A stretch of 64,000 nucleotides of DNA, taken from positions 1 through 64,000 of the forward strand of contig JBBAKL010000002.1 of the NCBI GenBank assembly GCA_040403535.1. The letters are read 5' to 3'. Positions 33,757 to 43,701 of the stretch are shown here, one piece after another. The stretch comes from JAHEYG01 sp040403535. GTDB taxonomy: Bacteria > Bacteroidota > Bacteroidia > B-17B0 > Aurantibacillaceae. A model generated the notes under the pieces. It had not been told where the DNA came from, searched no databases, and worked only from the letters and a program-made list of their open reading frames with translations. How positions within the stretch are numbered: the first letter of the stretch is position 1; the number at the start of each line of letters is the position of its first letter. The position numbers and the translations under genes are program-made.

Positions 33757-36321
33757 ATGAAAAGAATTTTTTCGCTTTTAGCACTTGTAATTTTCACTAC
33801 ATCCATTGTAAATGGTCAGGGAGGCTTTCCCGGAGGTGGAAATATGTCGAGCATGATGAAAAATGCTAAGAACATGAACATTGGTCGTATATACGGAAAG
33901 GTTATAGATGCCAAATCCAAAAAGCCGGTTGAATACGCCTCTGTAGTTTTATTGTGGTTTAACAAAGACAGTTTAATTGCCGGAGGTCTGGCAAAAGAGA
34001 ATGGTGATTTCTCGCTGGATCAATTGCCACCTTACGGAGGATACCGTTTGCGTATTTCATTTATTGGCTATAAAAATTATGAAACAAAAGTTTACATAGT
34101 ACCACCAAATAAAATTGAACAGGATTTAGGTGATATAAAATTGGATCCGGATGAAAAACTTTTAAAAGAAGTTGAGGTATCAACCGAGAAAAGCGCTTTT
34201 GTAATGAGTGTTGATAGAAAAGTATATAATGTAGATAAAGATTTATCGGTAAGAGGCGGTACAGCACTCGACGCATTAAAAAACATCCCAACTGTTTCGG
34301 TAGATGCGGAAGGTAACGCTACCTTACGCGAAAGTGCCGTACGTATTTACGTTGATGGAAAACCAACCACATTAACTTTGCAACAGATTCCTTCCGATCA
34401 GATTGATCGCATAGAAGTAATTTCTAACCCATCAGTAAAGTTTGAAGCAAGTGCAACAGGTGGAATTATTAATGTGGTATTAAAGAAAAACAACAAGCCT
34501 GGATACAACGGAATGTTAATGGGTAATATTGGTACCGGCGATCGATATGGGGCCATGGCAAACATTAACGTTAAAGAAAACCCTTTCAATTTTTCGTTAA
34601 TGTATAATTTTAACTCAGGCATTAACAATAATAATGGTTACACCAAAAGTACTGACTACTATAACGACAAAACTTTTAGTTATTACGATCAGGAAAATGT
34701 AACACGTATGTCAAATCTTTTTCATTTTGGAAGATTGAGCGTGGATTACAATATCAATAACCGTAACACCATTACTTTAGCAGGTAATGTGGTAAACGGA
34801 AACTTTAATTCCAACGATGTGCAGTCAAATGAAACACGCAACGGTGCTTATCAGTTACTAAGTGAAGGATACAGGATTAATGATTCCAAATCGGGTTTTA
34901 TTAATGTGACTTCACAATTAATGTATAAGAAAACTTATCCTAAAGTTGGTAAGGAATTAACGATCGATTTAAACAATAACAGATCCGAATCCAACACTTA
35001 TTATTTATTTAACACGCACGACAGAGATACAGCTGGTGTAGAAATGTTTTATTCGCCATCTCTTCAGAAAAATTATGGACGAAGTGAAAATGATCAATGG
35101 GTGTTTCAGGCCGATTTTACCAATCCTTTAACAGAAAAGAGTAAGCTTGAAATAGGTGTTCGTTCTTATTATAAAAAATCGTTAAGCTATAATAACACAT
35201 CTAATTATAACCGCACGACTTTAGAATACGATAAGGATACCATTAACAGTAACAAGTACGTGATTGACGATATGGTAAACGCTGCTTATGTTAATTATAT
35301 GAACTCCATGTTTTGGGATATCGGTTATCAGGTAGGTTTGCGTTTTGAACAGACTTATTTTAAAGGAAATCTGGTAGATAAAAACAAGTCGTTTGAATAC
35401 ATTTATCCCGGCGATTTAAATTCCATTCAGAATTCATTATTTCCAGGTATCTATTTGTCAAAGAAATTTGGAACAAAGCATGAAGTGCAGTTTAATATTT
35501 CAAGAAAAATCGAACGTCCGAATTTCTTCCAGGCTATGCCTTTTGTAATGTTTAGTGATAAGAAGAATTACCGTATAGGAAATCCGGAATTAAAACCTGA
35601 ATTCATAAATATTGCCGAGATCAACTATAACAACATTTTTGAAAAAGGTAACTGGTTAATCTCAGCATATGGAAGGTATTCTGAGCAGCCCATTACTAAT
35701 ACAGCTTATCAGCGTGCAGGCGATTCAATATGGGTTAATACTTTTGTAAACGGAAAGAACAGCATCCGTTATGGTTTGGAAAACACCATGCGATACACTT
35801 TCTTTAAAAAGTTGACAGCAACTTTAAACGTAGACGCGTTTTATGTTTACTTAACGAGTGGTAATATTAATAATCAGCCATCTCGCGTTGATGAGGGCTG
35901 GAGTTACAAAGGAAAACTTACACTTAGCTATCAATTGCCTTGGCAGCTAACAGCTCAGGTAAATGGAACATATGAAGCACCAAAGGTGATGATTAACGGA
36001 CGAACAATTGAATACTATTTTATGGATATATCATTGAATAAAATGATTAGTACCAAATGGGTATTCAATTTAACACTAAGCGACGTCTTTAATACCAAGC
36101 GAATGGGAACTCATATAGAATCAAATTCTGAATTTACTATCGGAACGCAAAACATCGATCGTTTATATGTTCAGGATATGTCACGTCGCCGTGAAACCCG
36201 CTATTTACGATTCAGTGTAACATACTTATTTGGTAAGTTCGACTCTTCCATCTTTAAAATGCGCGGTAAAAAAGGAAGCACAAATCCAAATATGGGCGGA
36301 CAAGACGGATTAGATTTCTAA
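33757..36321 (+). CDS. outer-membrane beta-barrel protein, TonB-receptor-like (CarboxypepD_reg/OMP_b-brl_3 type)
   Basis: An 854-residue protein if started at the ATG at 33757, where MKRIFSLLALVIFTTSIVNG forms a clear signal peptide; 30 residues of the longer frame (from 33667) are not signal-like and include the promoter region. A CarboxypepD_reg-like domain (IYGKVIDAKSKKPVEYASVV, YGGYRLRISFIGYKNYE) is followed by a plug-like region (LDALKNIPTVSVDAEGNATL, VRIYVDGKPTTLT, DRIEVISNPSVKFEA) and a large barrel ending YLRFSVTYLFGKF plus a short cytoplasmic-looking tail. The substrate is unknown. Its stop overlaps the folB start by 1 nt. Confidence 0.9.
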   Translation: MKRIFSLLALVIFTTSIVNGQGGFPGGGNMSSMMKNAKNMNIGRIYGKVIDAKSKKPVEYASVVLLWFNKDSLIAGGLAKENGDFSLDQLPPYGGYRLRISFIGYKNYETKVYIVPPNKIEQDLGDIKLDPDEKLLKEVEVSTEKSAFVMSVDRKVYNVDKDLSVRGGTALDALKNIPTVSVDAEGNATLRESAVRIYVDGKPTTLTLQQIPSDQIDRIEVISNPSVKFEASATGGIINVVLKKNNKPGYNGMLMGNIGTGDRYGAMANINVKENPFNFSLMYNFNSGINNNNGYTKSTDYYNDKTFSYYDQENVTRMSNLFHFGRLSVDYNINNRNTITLAGNVVNGNFNSNDVQSNETRNGAYQLLSEGYRINDSKSGFINVTSQLMYKKTYPKVGKELTIDLNNNRSESNTYYLFNTHDRDTAGVEMFYSPSLQKNYGRSENDQWVFQADFTNPLTEKSKLEIGVRSYYKKSLSYNNTSNYNRTTLEYDKDTINSNKYVIDDMVNAAYVNYMNSMFWDIGYQVGLRFEQTYFKGNLVDKNKSFEYIYPGDLNSIQNSLFPGIYLSKKFGTKHEVQFNISRKIERPNFFQAMPFVMFSDKKNYRIGNPELKPEFINIAEINYNNIFEKGNWLISAYGRYSEQPITNTAYQRAGDSIWVNTFVNGKNSIRYGLENTMRYTFFKKLTATLNVDAFYVYLTSGNINNQPSRVDEGWSYKGKLTLSYQLPWQLTAQVNGTYEAPKVMINGRTIEYYFMDISLNKMISTKWVFNLTLSDVFNTKRMGTHIESNSEFTIGTQNIDRLYVQDMSRRRETRYLRFSVTYLFGKFDSSIFKMRGKKGSTNPNMGGQDGLDF

Positions 36322-36674
36322 TGGAGCAAAGAATTAATATAGAGGGTATCAAACTTTACGCTTATCATGGTTGTCTTGATGAAGAAGCAAAGATCGGCGG
36401 CAACTATATTGTTGATGCCTATATGGTCACTGATTTTTCGGAGGCAGCACTCACAGACGATTTAACAAAAACGATTGATTACTGCGCTATTTACGAAATT
36501 GCCAAAGCCGAAATGGCTACTCGCTCTAAGCTTATTGAACAGGTTGGCCAGCGTATTTATAACAGAATTCGTTCGGAGTTTAAAACCATTAAATCTCTTC
36601 GTGTAAAAATCACCAAATTGGTTCCGCCAATGAATGGCGATGTTGATCAGGTAAGTATTGAAATTATAGGTTAA
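36321..36674 (+). CDS. folB: dihydroneopterin aldolase
   Basis: A 117-residue folate-pathway enzyme that cleaves dihydroneopterin. It has the family motifs INIEGIKLYAYHGCLDEEAK, DDLTKTIDYCAIYEI, SKLIEQVGQRIYNRI and SLRVKITKLVPPMNG; the catalytic Lys is in the KITKLVPP block and the substrate-binding Glu in LIEQ. Its ATG overlaps the stop of the outer-membrane protein gene by 1 nt (TAATG), although the two functions are unrelated. Its own stop overlaps the converging gene's stop. Confidence 0.94.
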   Translation: MEQRINIEGIKLYAYHGCLDEEAKIGGNYIVDAYMVTDFSEAALTDDLTKTIDYCAIYEIAKAEMATRSKLIEQVGQRIYNRIRSEFKTIKSLRVKITKLVPPMNGDVDQVSIEIIG

Positions 36675-37228
36675 CGAAAAACATCCAGGTTTTTTTTAAT
36701 TAGATGATCACCTTCCACAACCATGTGCTTCATTGTTTTTTTATTCCTTATTATTAAGCCATTTGTGTTGTATTTGTCAATAGTCAGTTCAAATTCATTG
36801 GCAGTATGTGCTTTTTTTTCGATTGCAGCAAAAATCTGAATGTCGTGTTCGTTAATTGGCATTGTTTTTTCCAATTTAAAATTCCAGTATTCTTTTTCGC
36901 GCACTTTTAAATAGGTAAATTTCCGATTTGGAAAATTACTTAATGTTGAGGTATAATATTTAAGAGTGTAAATGCCATTGTTGTTGTAAACTACAAATTT
37001 ATCGGTAATGCTTATTTTTTTTGATTCACCGGTAATTTTTTCTCCTGTAGTGGTGGTAATTTCAGTTTTGGCTTCAACAACATGGCATTGATAAAACATA
37101 AGTGAGTCGTTGCTTTTTAATTGTGCCATGGAGGTTTTTGACAAATGATCAGGAAATTGCACAAGCTGATTTTGCGATGAAACCGTTAAAGATAAGCTAA
37201 GCAATAAAGTAAGAATGATCAGGCGCAT
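36671..37228 (-). CDS. secreted protein of unknown function
   Basis: A 185-residue protein with a signal peptide (MRLIILTLLLSLSLTVSSQ). The mature part has alternating polar beta-like segments (FYQCHVVEAKTEITTTTGEK, FVVYNNNGIYTLKYYT, YLKVREKEYWNFKLEK) and ends KHMVVEGDHLIKKNLDVFR. I recognise no family. It lies 21 nt after another small secreted-protein gene on the same strand and meets folB tail to tail with overlapping stops. Confidence 0.7.
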   Translation of the reverse strand: MRLIILTLLLSLSLTVSSQNQLVQFPDHLSKTSMAQLKSNDSLMFYQCHVVEAKTEITTTTGEKITGESKKISITDKFVVYNNNGIYTLKYYTSTLSNFPNRKFTYLKVREKEYWNFKLEKTMPINEHDIQIFAAIEKKAHTANEFELTIDKYNTNGLIIRNKKTMKHMVVEGDHLIKKNLDVFR

Positions 37229-37249
37229 ACCACACAGATTAAAATCTAA

Positions 37250-37900
37250 TTAATTATAGGTGAATTTTCCGTTGGTGTATCCGGTAGGATAGTATTCTTT
37301 AAGCGCAAAATAAAAAACGTACCCTGCTATTAATCCTACAGTTCCCCCTAATAATGATTTCATTTTTCTTTTGTACCTGGCCGATCTTTCGTAACCTAAT
37401 ATGTAAGGATCGTGATCAATATATATTGGATTTGAAATAGTGTTATGTCTGATTCTAACTTTAGGTAATCCGCTAAGTGCCATATAGCCATAAGGAAAAA
37501 CAGGTGCAAAAAAGGTTCCGCTGGCACCGCTGATGAAACCGGTAATTCCGGCGCCAATTAATGCCCCTCTTGCTTTAAATCCTTTTCTGCCGTCTTGCTC
37601 ACCCTTAATGAAGTAATACATTTCATCTCGTGTAAACCAATTGTAACGAATCGTATCTTGCTTGTAATAATATTTTTTTGATCCATTGCCAAAAAAAATA
37701 CCATATAAATCTTCGTATTCGTAATGAATTTTCTTTTGGGGCTTTGTTGGGTGGTAAATGGTTACTGCACCCAGTAACGTATCAATAACGCGTTCTACAA
37801 CAACATTACCGTTCATTAATATAATTGTGTCTTTTTGCTGCGAAAAAGAATAGTGAAATACGCCGGCTAAAAATGTTAAAAGCAGAAATAATTTTTTCAT
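37250..37900 (-). CDS. membrane-associated secreted protein of unknown function
   Basis: A 216-residue protein with a signal peptide (KKLFLLLTFLAGVFHYSFSQ) and a conserved-looking first half (DTIILMNGNVVVERVIDT, KKIHYEYEDLYGIFFGNGSK) of the type seen in Bacteroidota proteins that begin D-x-I-x-L-x-N-G. Two glycine-rich hydrophobic segments follow (GALIGAGITGFISGASGTFF and LLGGTVGLIAGYVFYFAL), probably membrane hairpins. No function can be assigned. It is co-directional with the next gene, 21 nt away. Confidence 0.7.
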   Translation of the reverse strand: MKKLFLLLTFLAGVFHYSFSQQKDTIILMNGNVVVERVIDTLLGAVTIYHPTKPQKKIHYEYEDLYGIFFGNGSKKYYYKQDTIRYNWFTRDEMYYFIKGEQDGRKGFKARGALIGAGITGFISGASGTFFAPVFPYGYMALSGLPKVRIRHNTISNPIYIDHDPYILGYERSARYKRKMKSLLGGTVGLIAGYVFYFALKEYYPTGYTNGKFTYN

Positions 37901-38108
37901 AAGAGTTAACCTGCCTCTAAGATACCAAAAAGTAGTTGATAATTTGAAATAAAATAGCTTACTTAGATAATGTTATTTTATCAGTGAAAAAAGTACTCAT
38001 TACCACTTTATGGTTCGTTTGCGTTTTTATTCCAAGTAGATATAATATATTATATTTCGGATTAATCAATGAAAAATTATAGAAAGTAGTTAAAACAACA
38101 GTTCAGTA

Positions 38109-38444
38109 ATGAGATTAATATTCGTATTTCTATTTTCGCTTGTAACAAGCATTATTCAGTTAAAAGCTCAGGATAAAAAACAACAAACTAATGTTCAGCT
38201 AGAGGGAGAAGGAAAATTAGAAGGTGTTGTTTCTTCCAAATTTAAAAATAAAGGCTGTGGCTATTTAGTGCAGGTAAAAGTAGGTGGTAAGAAAATGTAT
38301 TTTATGCCAAAAACGTCGCTAGAAAAAGCATTTGAAAAAAACGGAATGCGTATTAAATTCAATTACCGTCGTTTACGCTTGCCTAGTCCGCCTAATTGCG
38401 AGTTCTGTTATATGGTAGAGTTGAAAGAGATCGAGAAAAAGTAA
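38109..38444 (+). CDS. small secreted basic protein of unknown function
   Basis: A 111-residue protein with a signal peptide ending about SIIQLKAQ (residue 21). The mature part has two short beta-rich blocks (GEGKLEGVVSSKFKNKGCGY, LVQVKVGGKKMYFMPKTSLE) and a C-terminal NCEFCYMVELKEIEKK. Three cysteines are present (one in GCGY and two in CEFC). I do not recognise it. It lies between a divergent unknown gene and gcvP and has no obvious operon partner. Confidence 0.65.
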   Translation: MRLIFVFLFSLVTSIIQLKAQDKKQQTNVQLEGEGKLEGVVSSKFKNKGCGYLVQVKVGGKKMYFMPKTSLEKAFEKNGMRIKFNYRRLRLPSPPNCEFCYMVELKEIEKK

Positions 38445-38499
38445 TTAACAACCCTGTTTATAGTTTTATCTGATTTATGTCAAATTGGTGGTTTTAGCC

Positions 38500-38530
38500 T
38501 CTGATTCGCCTCTTTTTTTTGCTAAATTTG
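38500..38530 (+). promoter_or_regulatory. promoter of gcvP
   Basis: TCTG (38500-38503), a 19-nt spacer and a perfect TAAATTTG (38523-38530) differ from the consensus by one base. The ATG is 24 nt past the box. Confidence 0.6.
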
Positions 38531-38554
38531 TTACTCTTAAAACCCAATAATTCT

Positions 38555-41422
38555 ATGGATACATTTGTTTCTCGCCATAATGGCCCACGCGAAAAAGAAG
38601 TAAAGGAAATGCTAAAAAAGATCGGTGTTTCTTCTGTTGATGAATTAATCAATCAAACCGTACCTTCTAATATTCGATTAAAAGAGCCATTAAAAGTTGG
38701 CGCTGCATTAACGGAGTTTCAATATTTAAAGCACCTTCGTGCTCTTGGTAAAAAGAACAAAGTATTCCGAAGTTATATCGGAATGGGTTATTATAACACC
38801 ATTCTTCCATCTGTGATTCAAAGAAATATTTTAGAAAATCCGGGTTGGTATACGGCTTATACTCCTTACCAGGCAGAAATTGCACAGGGACGTTTAGAAG
38901 CTATTTTGAATTTCCAGACAATGGTAATGGATTTAACTGCTATGCCAATTGCCAATGCGAGTTTATTGGATGAAGCTACAGCTGCTGCAGAAGCAGTGTT
39001 TATGTTTTACAGTAATCGTAGCCGCGAAAAGCAAAAAGCTGGAGCACATAAATTATTTGTAAGCGAAACATGTTTCCCGCAGGTGATTGATGTAATAAAA
39101 ACGCGTTCTAATCCGGTTGGAATTGAAGTAGTGGTTGGTAATTCTTCTGCTTTTTCTGCAGATGCTTCCTTCTTTGGTGCAATCATTCAGTATCCTGATT
39201 TAAATGGTGAAGCCAATAATTATAAATCATTCGTAGAAAAATGTCACGCAGCTGAAATTCAGGTTGGAGTTGGTTCCGATTTAATGGCTTTAGCATTGTT
39301 AACTCCTCCGGGCGAGTGGGGTGCTGATGTGGTTTATGGTAACTCACAACGTTTTGGTGTGCCATTAGGTTATGGCGGTCCACACGCTGCTTTTTTCGCT
39401 TGTAAGGAAGATTATAAACGATTAATCCCGGGCCGAATCATTGGTGTTAGTGTTGATGCGGAAGGTAATCAGGCATTACGTATGGCGTTGCAAACACGAG
39501 AGCAGCATATTAAACGCGATAAAGCCACTTCAAATATTTGTACGGCTCAGGCATTGTTAGCCATCATGGCTAGTATGTATGCGGTTTATCATGGTCCTGA
39601 AGGCATAAAGGCCATTGCGCAAGATATACATAACGCAACTGCAACAGTGGCTCAGGAATTAAAAAAATTAGGATTTGAGGTTAATACAAAAGTGTATTTC
39701 GATACCATCGTTGTTTCTTGCGATGCCGCTAAAGTAATTGCCGCTGCAGAAGCAAAAGAAATTAACTTTAGAAAAATTAATGATAAGCAGGTTGGTATCA
39801 GTTTAGATCAAACTGCCGAAACGGGCGATGTTAACGATGTTATTGCAGTATTTGCATCTGTTGCAGGCAAAACATCAGGTGATGTGGCTATTCAAAATTC
39901 AACTGTTATTTCTTCTTCCGAATCAAATCGTAAATCATCTTATTTAACTCATCCGATTTTTAACTCATTCCACAGCGAAAGTGAAATGATGCGTTACATA
40001 AAGCGTTTAGAAAATAAGGATTTGTCATTGGTGCATTCTATGATTTCATTGGGTTCTTGTACAATGAAATTAAACGCAGCTTCTGAATTATTACCATTAA
40101 CGTGGCCGGAGTTTGCGAACATACATCCGTTTGTTCCTTCAAATCAGGCGGCAGGTTATGCCGAGTTGATTCAAACATTGGATAAAGATCTAAGTAACAT
40201 TACCGGATTTGCTAAAATGAGTTTTCAACCTAACTCAGGTGCTCAGGGTGAATATGCAGGATTGATGGTTATTCGTCAGTACCATATTGCCAACAATGGC
40301 GCTCACCGTAATGTGGCTTTAATTCCTTCATCGGCGCACGGTACAAATCCTGCAAGTGCAGCAATGGCAGGCATGGATATTATAGTAGTTAAGTGTGATG
40401 AAAAAGGTAATGTGGATATTGCTGATTTAAAAGCGAAAGCTGAACAGTATAAAGATAAATTAAGTTGTTTAATGGTAACCTATCCAAGTACACATGGTGT
40501 ATATGAAGAGGGCATTACTGAAATCACAAAAATCATTCACGACAATGGCGGTTTAGTTTATATGGATGGCGCGAATATGAATGCTCAGGTCGGATTAACT
40601 TCTCCTGGTAATATTGGTGCCGATGTGTGTCACTTAAACTTACACAAAACATTTGCTATCCCACACGGTGGAGGTGGTCCTGGCATGGGTCCTATCGGCG
40701 TCGTAGAAAAATTAGTTCCGTTTTTACCATCGCATCCGGTAGTAAATACCAGTGGTGATAAAGGTATTCCTGCAGTAAGCGCTGCTCCATTTGGAAGCGC
40801 ATTGATTTTATTAATCAGCTATGGTTATATTAAAATGTTAGGCAGTGACGGATTAAAAGCGGCAACAGAAACGGCCATCCTGAATGCTAACTATATGAAA
40901 GAAGTTCTGAAGGATCACTACAAAATTCTTTATACAGGAACAAAGGGTCGTTGTGCTCACGAAATGATTTTGGATTGTAATGATTTCAAAATGGCAAGTG
41001 GTGTTGAAGTAGCTGATGTAGCAAAACGTTTGATGGATTATGGTTTCCATGCGCCAACTGTTGCATTCCCGGTTGTGAATACATTAATGGTGGAGCCAAC
41101 GGAAAGTGAAAGCAAGGCTGAGTTGGATCGTTTCTGCGAGGCCATGATTAACATTCGTAAGGAAATTCAGGAAATCATCGACGGGAAAGCGGATAAAGCT
41201 AACAACGTAATTAAAAATGCGCCACACACGGCTAAATTAATTATCAGCGACAAGTACGATAAGCCTTATAGCCGTGAAAAAGCTGTTTATCCTTTGAAGT
41301 GGGTGAAAGAAAATAAATTCTGGCCAAGTGTTGCTCGTGTTGATAATGCATATGGCGATAGAAATTTAGTATGTTCTTGCGCTCCAATCGAATCGTACAT
41401 CAATGAGGCAGTGGAAGCCTAG
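38555..41422 (+). CDS. gcvP: glycine dehydrogenase (decarboxylating), P protein of the glycine cleavage system
   Basis: A 955-residue single-chain P protein (the N- and C-terminal halves that are separate in some bacteria are fused). It decarboxylates glycine and passes the aminomethyl group to the lipoylated H protein. The PLP lysine is K698 in CHLNLHKTFAIPHGGGGPG. Other landmarks are FIGMGY-type SYIGMGYYNTILP, YTPYQAEIAQGRLEA, LGSCTMKLNAASELLP, QPNSGAQGEYAGLM and SAHGTNPASAAMAGM. I start at 38555 because MDTFVSRHNGPREKEV is the family N-terminus and a promoter box sits just before it; the frame from 38519 is 12 residues longer. gcvT and gcvH are not in the window. Confidence 0.97.
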   Translation: MDTFVSRHNGPREKEVKEMLKKIGVSSVDELINQTVPSNIRLKEPLKVGAALTEFQYLKHLRALGKKNKVFRSYIGMGYYNTILPSVIQRNILENPGWYTAYTPYQAEIAQGRLEAILNFQTMVMDLTAMPIANASLLDEATAAAEAVFMFYSNRSREKQKAGAHKLFVSETCFPQVIDVIKTRSNPVGIEVVVGNSSAFSADASFFGAIIQYPDLNGEANNYKSFVEKCHAAEIQVGVGSDLMALALLTPPGEWGADVVYGNSQRFGVPLGYGGPHAAFFACKEDYKRLIPGRIIGVSVDAEGNQALRMALQTREQHIKRDKATSNICTAQALLAIMASMYAVYHGPEGIKAIAQDIHNATATVAQELKKLGFEVNTKVYFDTIVVSCDAAKVIAAAEAKEINFRKINDKQVGISLDQTAETGDVNDVIAVFASVAGKTSGDVAIQNSTVISSSESNRKSSYLTHPIFNSFHSESEMMRYIKRLENKDLSLVHSMISLGSCTMKLNAASELLPLTWPEFANIHPFVPSNQAAGYAELIQTLDKDLSNITGFAKMSFQPNSGAQGEYAGLMVIRQYHIANNGAHRNVALIPSSAHGTNPASAAMAGMDIIVVKCDEKGNVDIADLKAKAEQYKDKLSCLMVTYPSTHGVYEEGITEITKIIHDNGGLVYMDGANMNAQVGLTSPGNIGADVCHLNLHKTFAIPHGGGGPGMGPIGVVEKLVPFLPSHPVVNTSGDKGIPAVSAAPFGSALILLISYGYIKMLGSDGLKAATETAILNANYMKEVLKDHYKILYTGTKGRCAHEMILDCNDFKMASGVEVADVAKRLMDYGFHAPTVAFPVVNTLMVEPTESESKAELDRFCEAMINIRKEIQEIIDGKADKANNVIKNAPHTAKLIISDKYDKPYSREKAVYPLKWVKENKFWPSVARVDNAYGDRNLVCSCAPIESYINEAVEA

Positions 41423-41444
41423 AATTAATAAAGCAACAAATCGA

Positions 41445-43592
41445 ATGAACAGAATTAAAAAGAATCTATTTTCGATTTGTTGCTTTTTATTTTTAGCGAG
41501 TACGCTCTTATCACAAAGCGATAGTTTAATTAGAATCTGGAATGACGCAAAGCGTCATGATACGGTGCGGGCTATGGCCATGCATGTTTATTCTCGTCTT
41601 TTAGCGTTTAATAATCCTGATACAACTTTAATTCTCTCCAATCAGTTGTTGCAATTCAGTAAAGAGCGAAATTTAATAAAGTTTGAAGTAGGTGCGCGAA
41701 ACAACATCGCTTTAAGTTATTATGTGAAAGGCGAATATAAATTGGCCATCGATAACTACAGCGAAAGTGTTGCAGAATTGAAAGCATTAATATTCGCACA
41801 AGACACAACTCTAAGAGTTTTTGCCAAAACTTTGTTGGGTAAAACCTATAATAACATTGGTAATGTTTATTTAGATAAAGGTGATTATCCTTTGGCACTG
41901 GATTTTTATTTTCAAAGTTTGAAGGTAGTCGAGGAAATGGGCGATAATAAAGCACAGTCTAGTGCCTTGGGAAATATTGGTATCATTTACGGCATTCAAA
42001 AAAATTACGAGAACTCTATTAAGTACTTTGTGAAAAGTTTGGAGATGGATAGCTTGATGGGCTTCAAATCCGGAATGGCTAGCAATTACAGTAACATAAG
42101 TAATCTTTATCAGGAAAAGGGCGATTTAAAAATTTCATTGATTTATCAAATGAAATCACTCGAGCTAAGAAAGGCAATTGGTGAAAAAGATGGAATTATA
42201 CTTTCGTTGGTAAGCTTAGGTAGCTTAAATGCAGAGTTTGGATATACTGCAGAGCGAGAAAATAAGTCATCAGAAGAAATTAAATCTCATTTTAAAAGCG
42301 CTGTTAATTATTTTACAGATGCTTTGAATTTAACACGTGAGATCGGAGAACAAAGAAATGAAGCTGTTGCCTTAATGGGATTGGGTAATTGCGCGATTAA
42401 ATTAGGAGAGCCGGCTAAAGGAGTAGCACTGTGTGAAAATAGTTTGAGTCTTGCTGAGAAAATTCAATCGGATGGTGAAATTCGTGATGCGTGTAAGTGC
42501 TTATATTATGCGCATTCTGCTTTAAAAAATCCGGCAAAGGCACTTCCATATTTCGAACGTTTTATATCCATCCGTGATACATTAAATAGTGCTGAGCGTA
42601 TTCGTGAAATTGCTCAAAAACAATTTGAATTTGATTATACTAAGAAAGCAGCGGCCGATAGCTTGCGGGCGCATGAACAAAAAATCTTAATTCAAGCCGA
42701 GTTAAAAAACGAAAAAACACGAAGATATTTTTTATACGGCGGTTTACTTCTTGTCATTGTTTTTGCCGCATTCATGTATAACCGCTATAAAATTTCACAA
42801 GAGCAAAAACAAATTATTGCGAAGCAAAAAGAGTTGGTGGAGGAAAAACAAAAAGAAATTGTGGATTCAATACAGTATGCAAAAAAAATTCAGAGTACCT
42901 TGCTCGCTCACGACGCTTTCTTAAATCAAGAACTCCATGATTATTTTATATTATACAAACCAAAAGATATTGTGAGTGGTGATTTCTACTGGGCTACTAA
43001 AAAGGACAACCGTTTTTATTTTGCAGTGTGCGATAGTACTGGACATGGTGTTCCCGGCGCATTCATGAGCTTACTAAACGTCTCTTTATTAAATGAAGCG
43101 ATTGTTGAGAAGGGAATTGTTAAACCTGGCGATGTATTTAATTATGTGCGCAGTAAATTAATTTTAAATATGTCTGCCGGTGCGCAAAAAGATGGAATGG
43201 ATGGTGTATTATTATGCATCGACAAATCCTCCGGTGAAATTTCTTACGCGGCTGCCAATAACAAACCTTTGCTGATTACTTCTGGCGGACTTTCAGAATT
43301 ACCCGGCGACAAAATGCCGATTGGCATTGGAGAAAAGAAGGAGGATTTTACAACACATTCTATCCGCTATTCAAAAGGTGATCGTTTGTATTTGTTTACC
43401 GATGGCTACGCCGATCAGTTTGGTGGTGAAAAAGGAAAAAAATTCAAGCATAAACAATTAGAGCAGTTAATCGCTGACATCAATCACAAATCTTCAAACG
43501 AGAAGAAAGAAATTCTCAATAGAACCTTCGAAAATTGGCGCGGTATTCTCGAACAAGTAGATGATGTTTGTGTTACCGGATTAGTATTATAA
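41445..43592 (+). CDS. TPR-containing membrane SpoIIE (PP2C-type) phosphatase
   Basis: A 715-residue protein started at the ATG at 41445 so that MNRIKKNLFSICCFLFLAST forms a signal peptide; the frame from 41403 overlaps gcvP. Residues about 40-400 are periplasmic TPRs (GNVYLDKGDYPLALDFYFQS, GNIGIIYGIQKNYENSIKYF). One transmembrane helix (about 426-446, YGGLLLVIVFAAFMYNRY) leads to a coiled coil and a cytoplasmic SpoIIE domain (about 470-715) with metal-binding motifs DIVSGDFYW, CDSTGHGVPGAFMSLL, DGMDGVLLCI and QVDDVCVTG. Such phosphatases usually dephosphorylate anti-sigma-factor antagonists. No antagonist or anti-sigma kinase gene is nearby. The next gene is a larger relative. Confidence 0.92.
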   Translation: MNRIKKNLFSICCFLFLASTLLSQSDSLIRIWNDAKRHDTVRAMAMHVYSRLLAFNNPDTTLILSNQLLQFSKERNLIKFEVGARNNIALSYYVKGEYKLAIDNYSESVAELKALIFAQDTTLRVFAKTLLGKTYNNIGNVYLDKGDYPLALDFYFQSLKVVEEMGDNKAQSSALGNIGIIYGIQKNYENSIKYFVKSLEMDSLMGFKSGMASNYSNISNLYQEKGDLKISLIYQMKSLELRKAIGEKDGIILSLVSLGSLNAEFGYTAERENKSSEEIKSHFKSAVNYFTDALNLTREIGEQRNEAVALMGLGNCAIKLGEPAKGVALCENSLSLAEKIQSDGEIRDACKCLYYAHSALKNPAKALPYFERFISIRDTLNSAERIREIAQKQFEFDYTKKAAADSLRAHEQKILIQAELKNEKTRRYFLYGGLLLVIVFAAFMYNRYKISQEQKQIIAKQKELVEEKQKEIVDSIQYAKKIQSTLLAHDAFLNQELHDYFILYKPKDIVSGDFYWATKKDNRFYFAVCDSTGHGVPGAFMSLLNVSLLNEAIVEKGIVKPGDVFNYVRSKLILNMSAGAQKDGMDGVLLCIDKSSGEISYAAANNKPLLITSGGLSELPGDKMPIGIGEKKEDFTTHSIRYSKGDRLYLFTDGYADQFGGEKGKKFKHKQLEQLIADINHKSSNEKKEILNRTFENWRGILEQVDDVCVTGLVL

Positions 43593-43701
43593 TTGTTGGC
43601 GCAACATTCAATACGTATTGAAAAATCTTTAAATAACTGAAAAACAGTATTTTAAATCAATTTCTCCGGTGGATTTTTTTTAGATAAAAATTGTATCTTA
43701 C

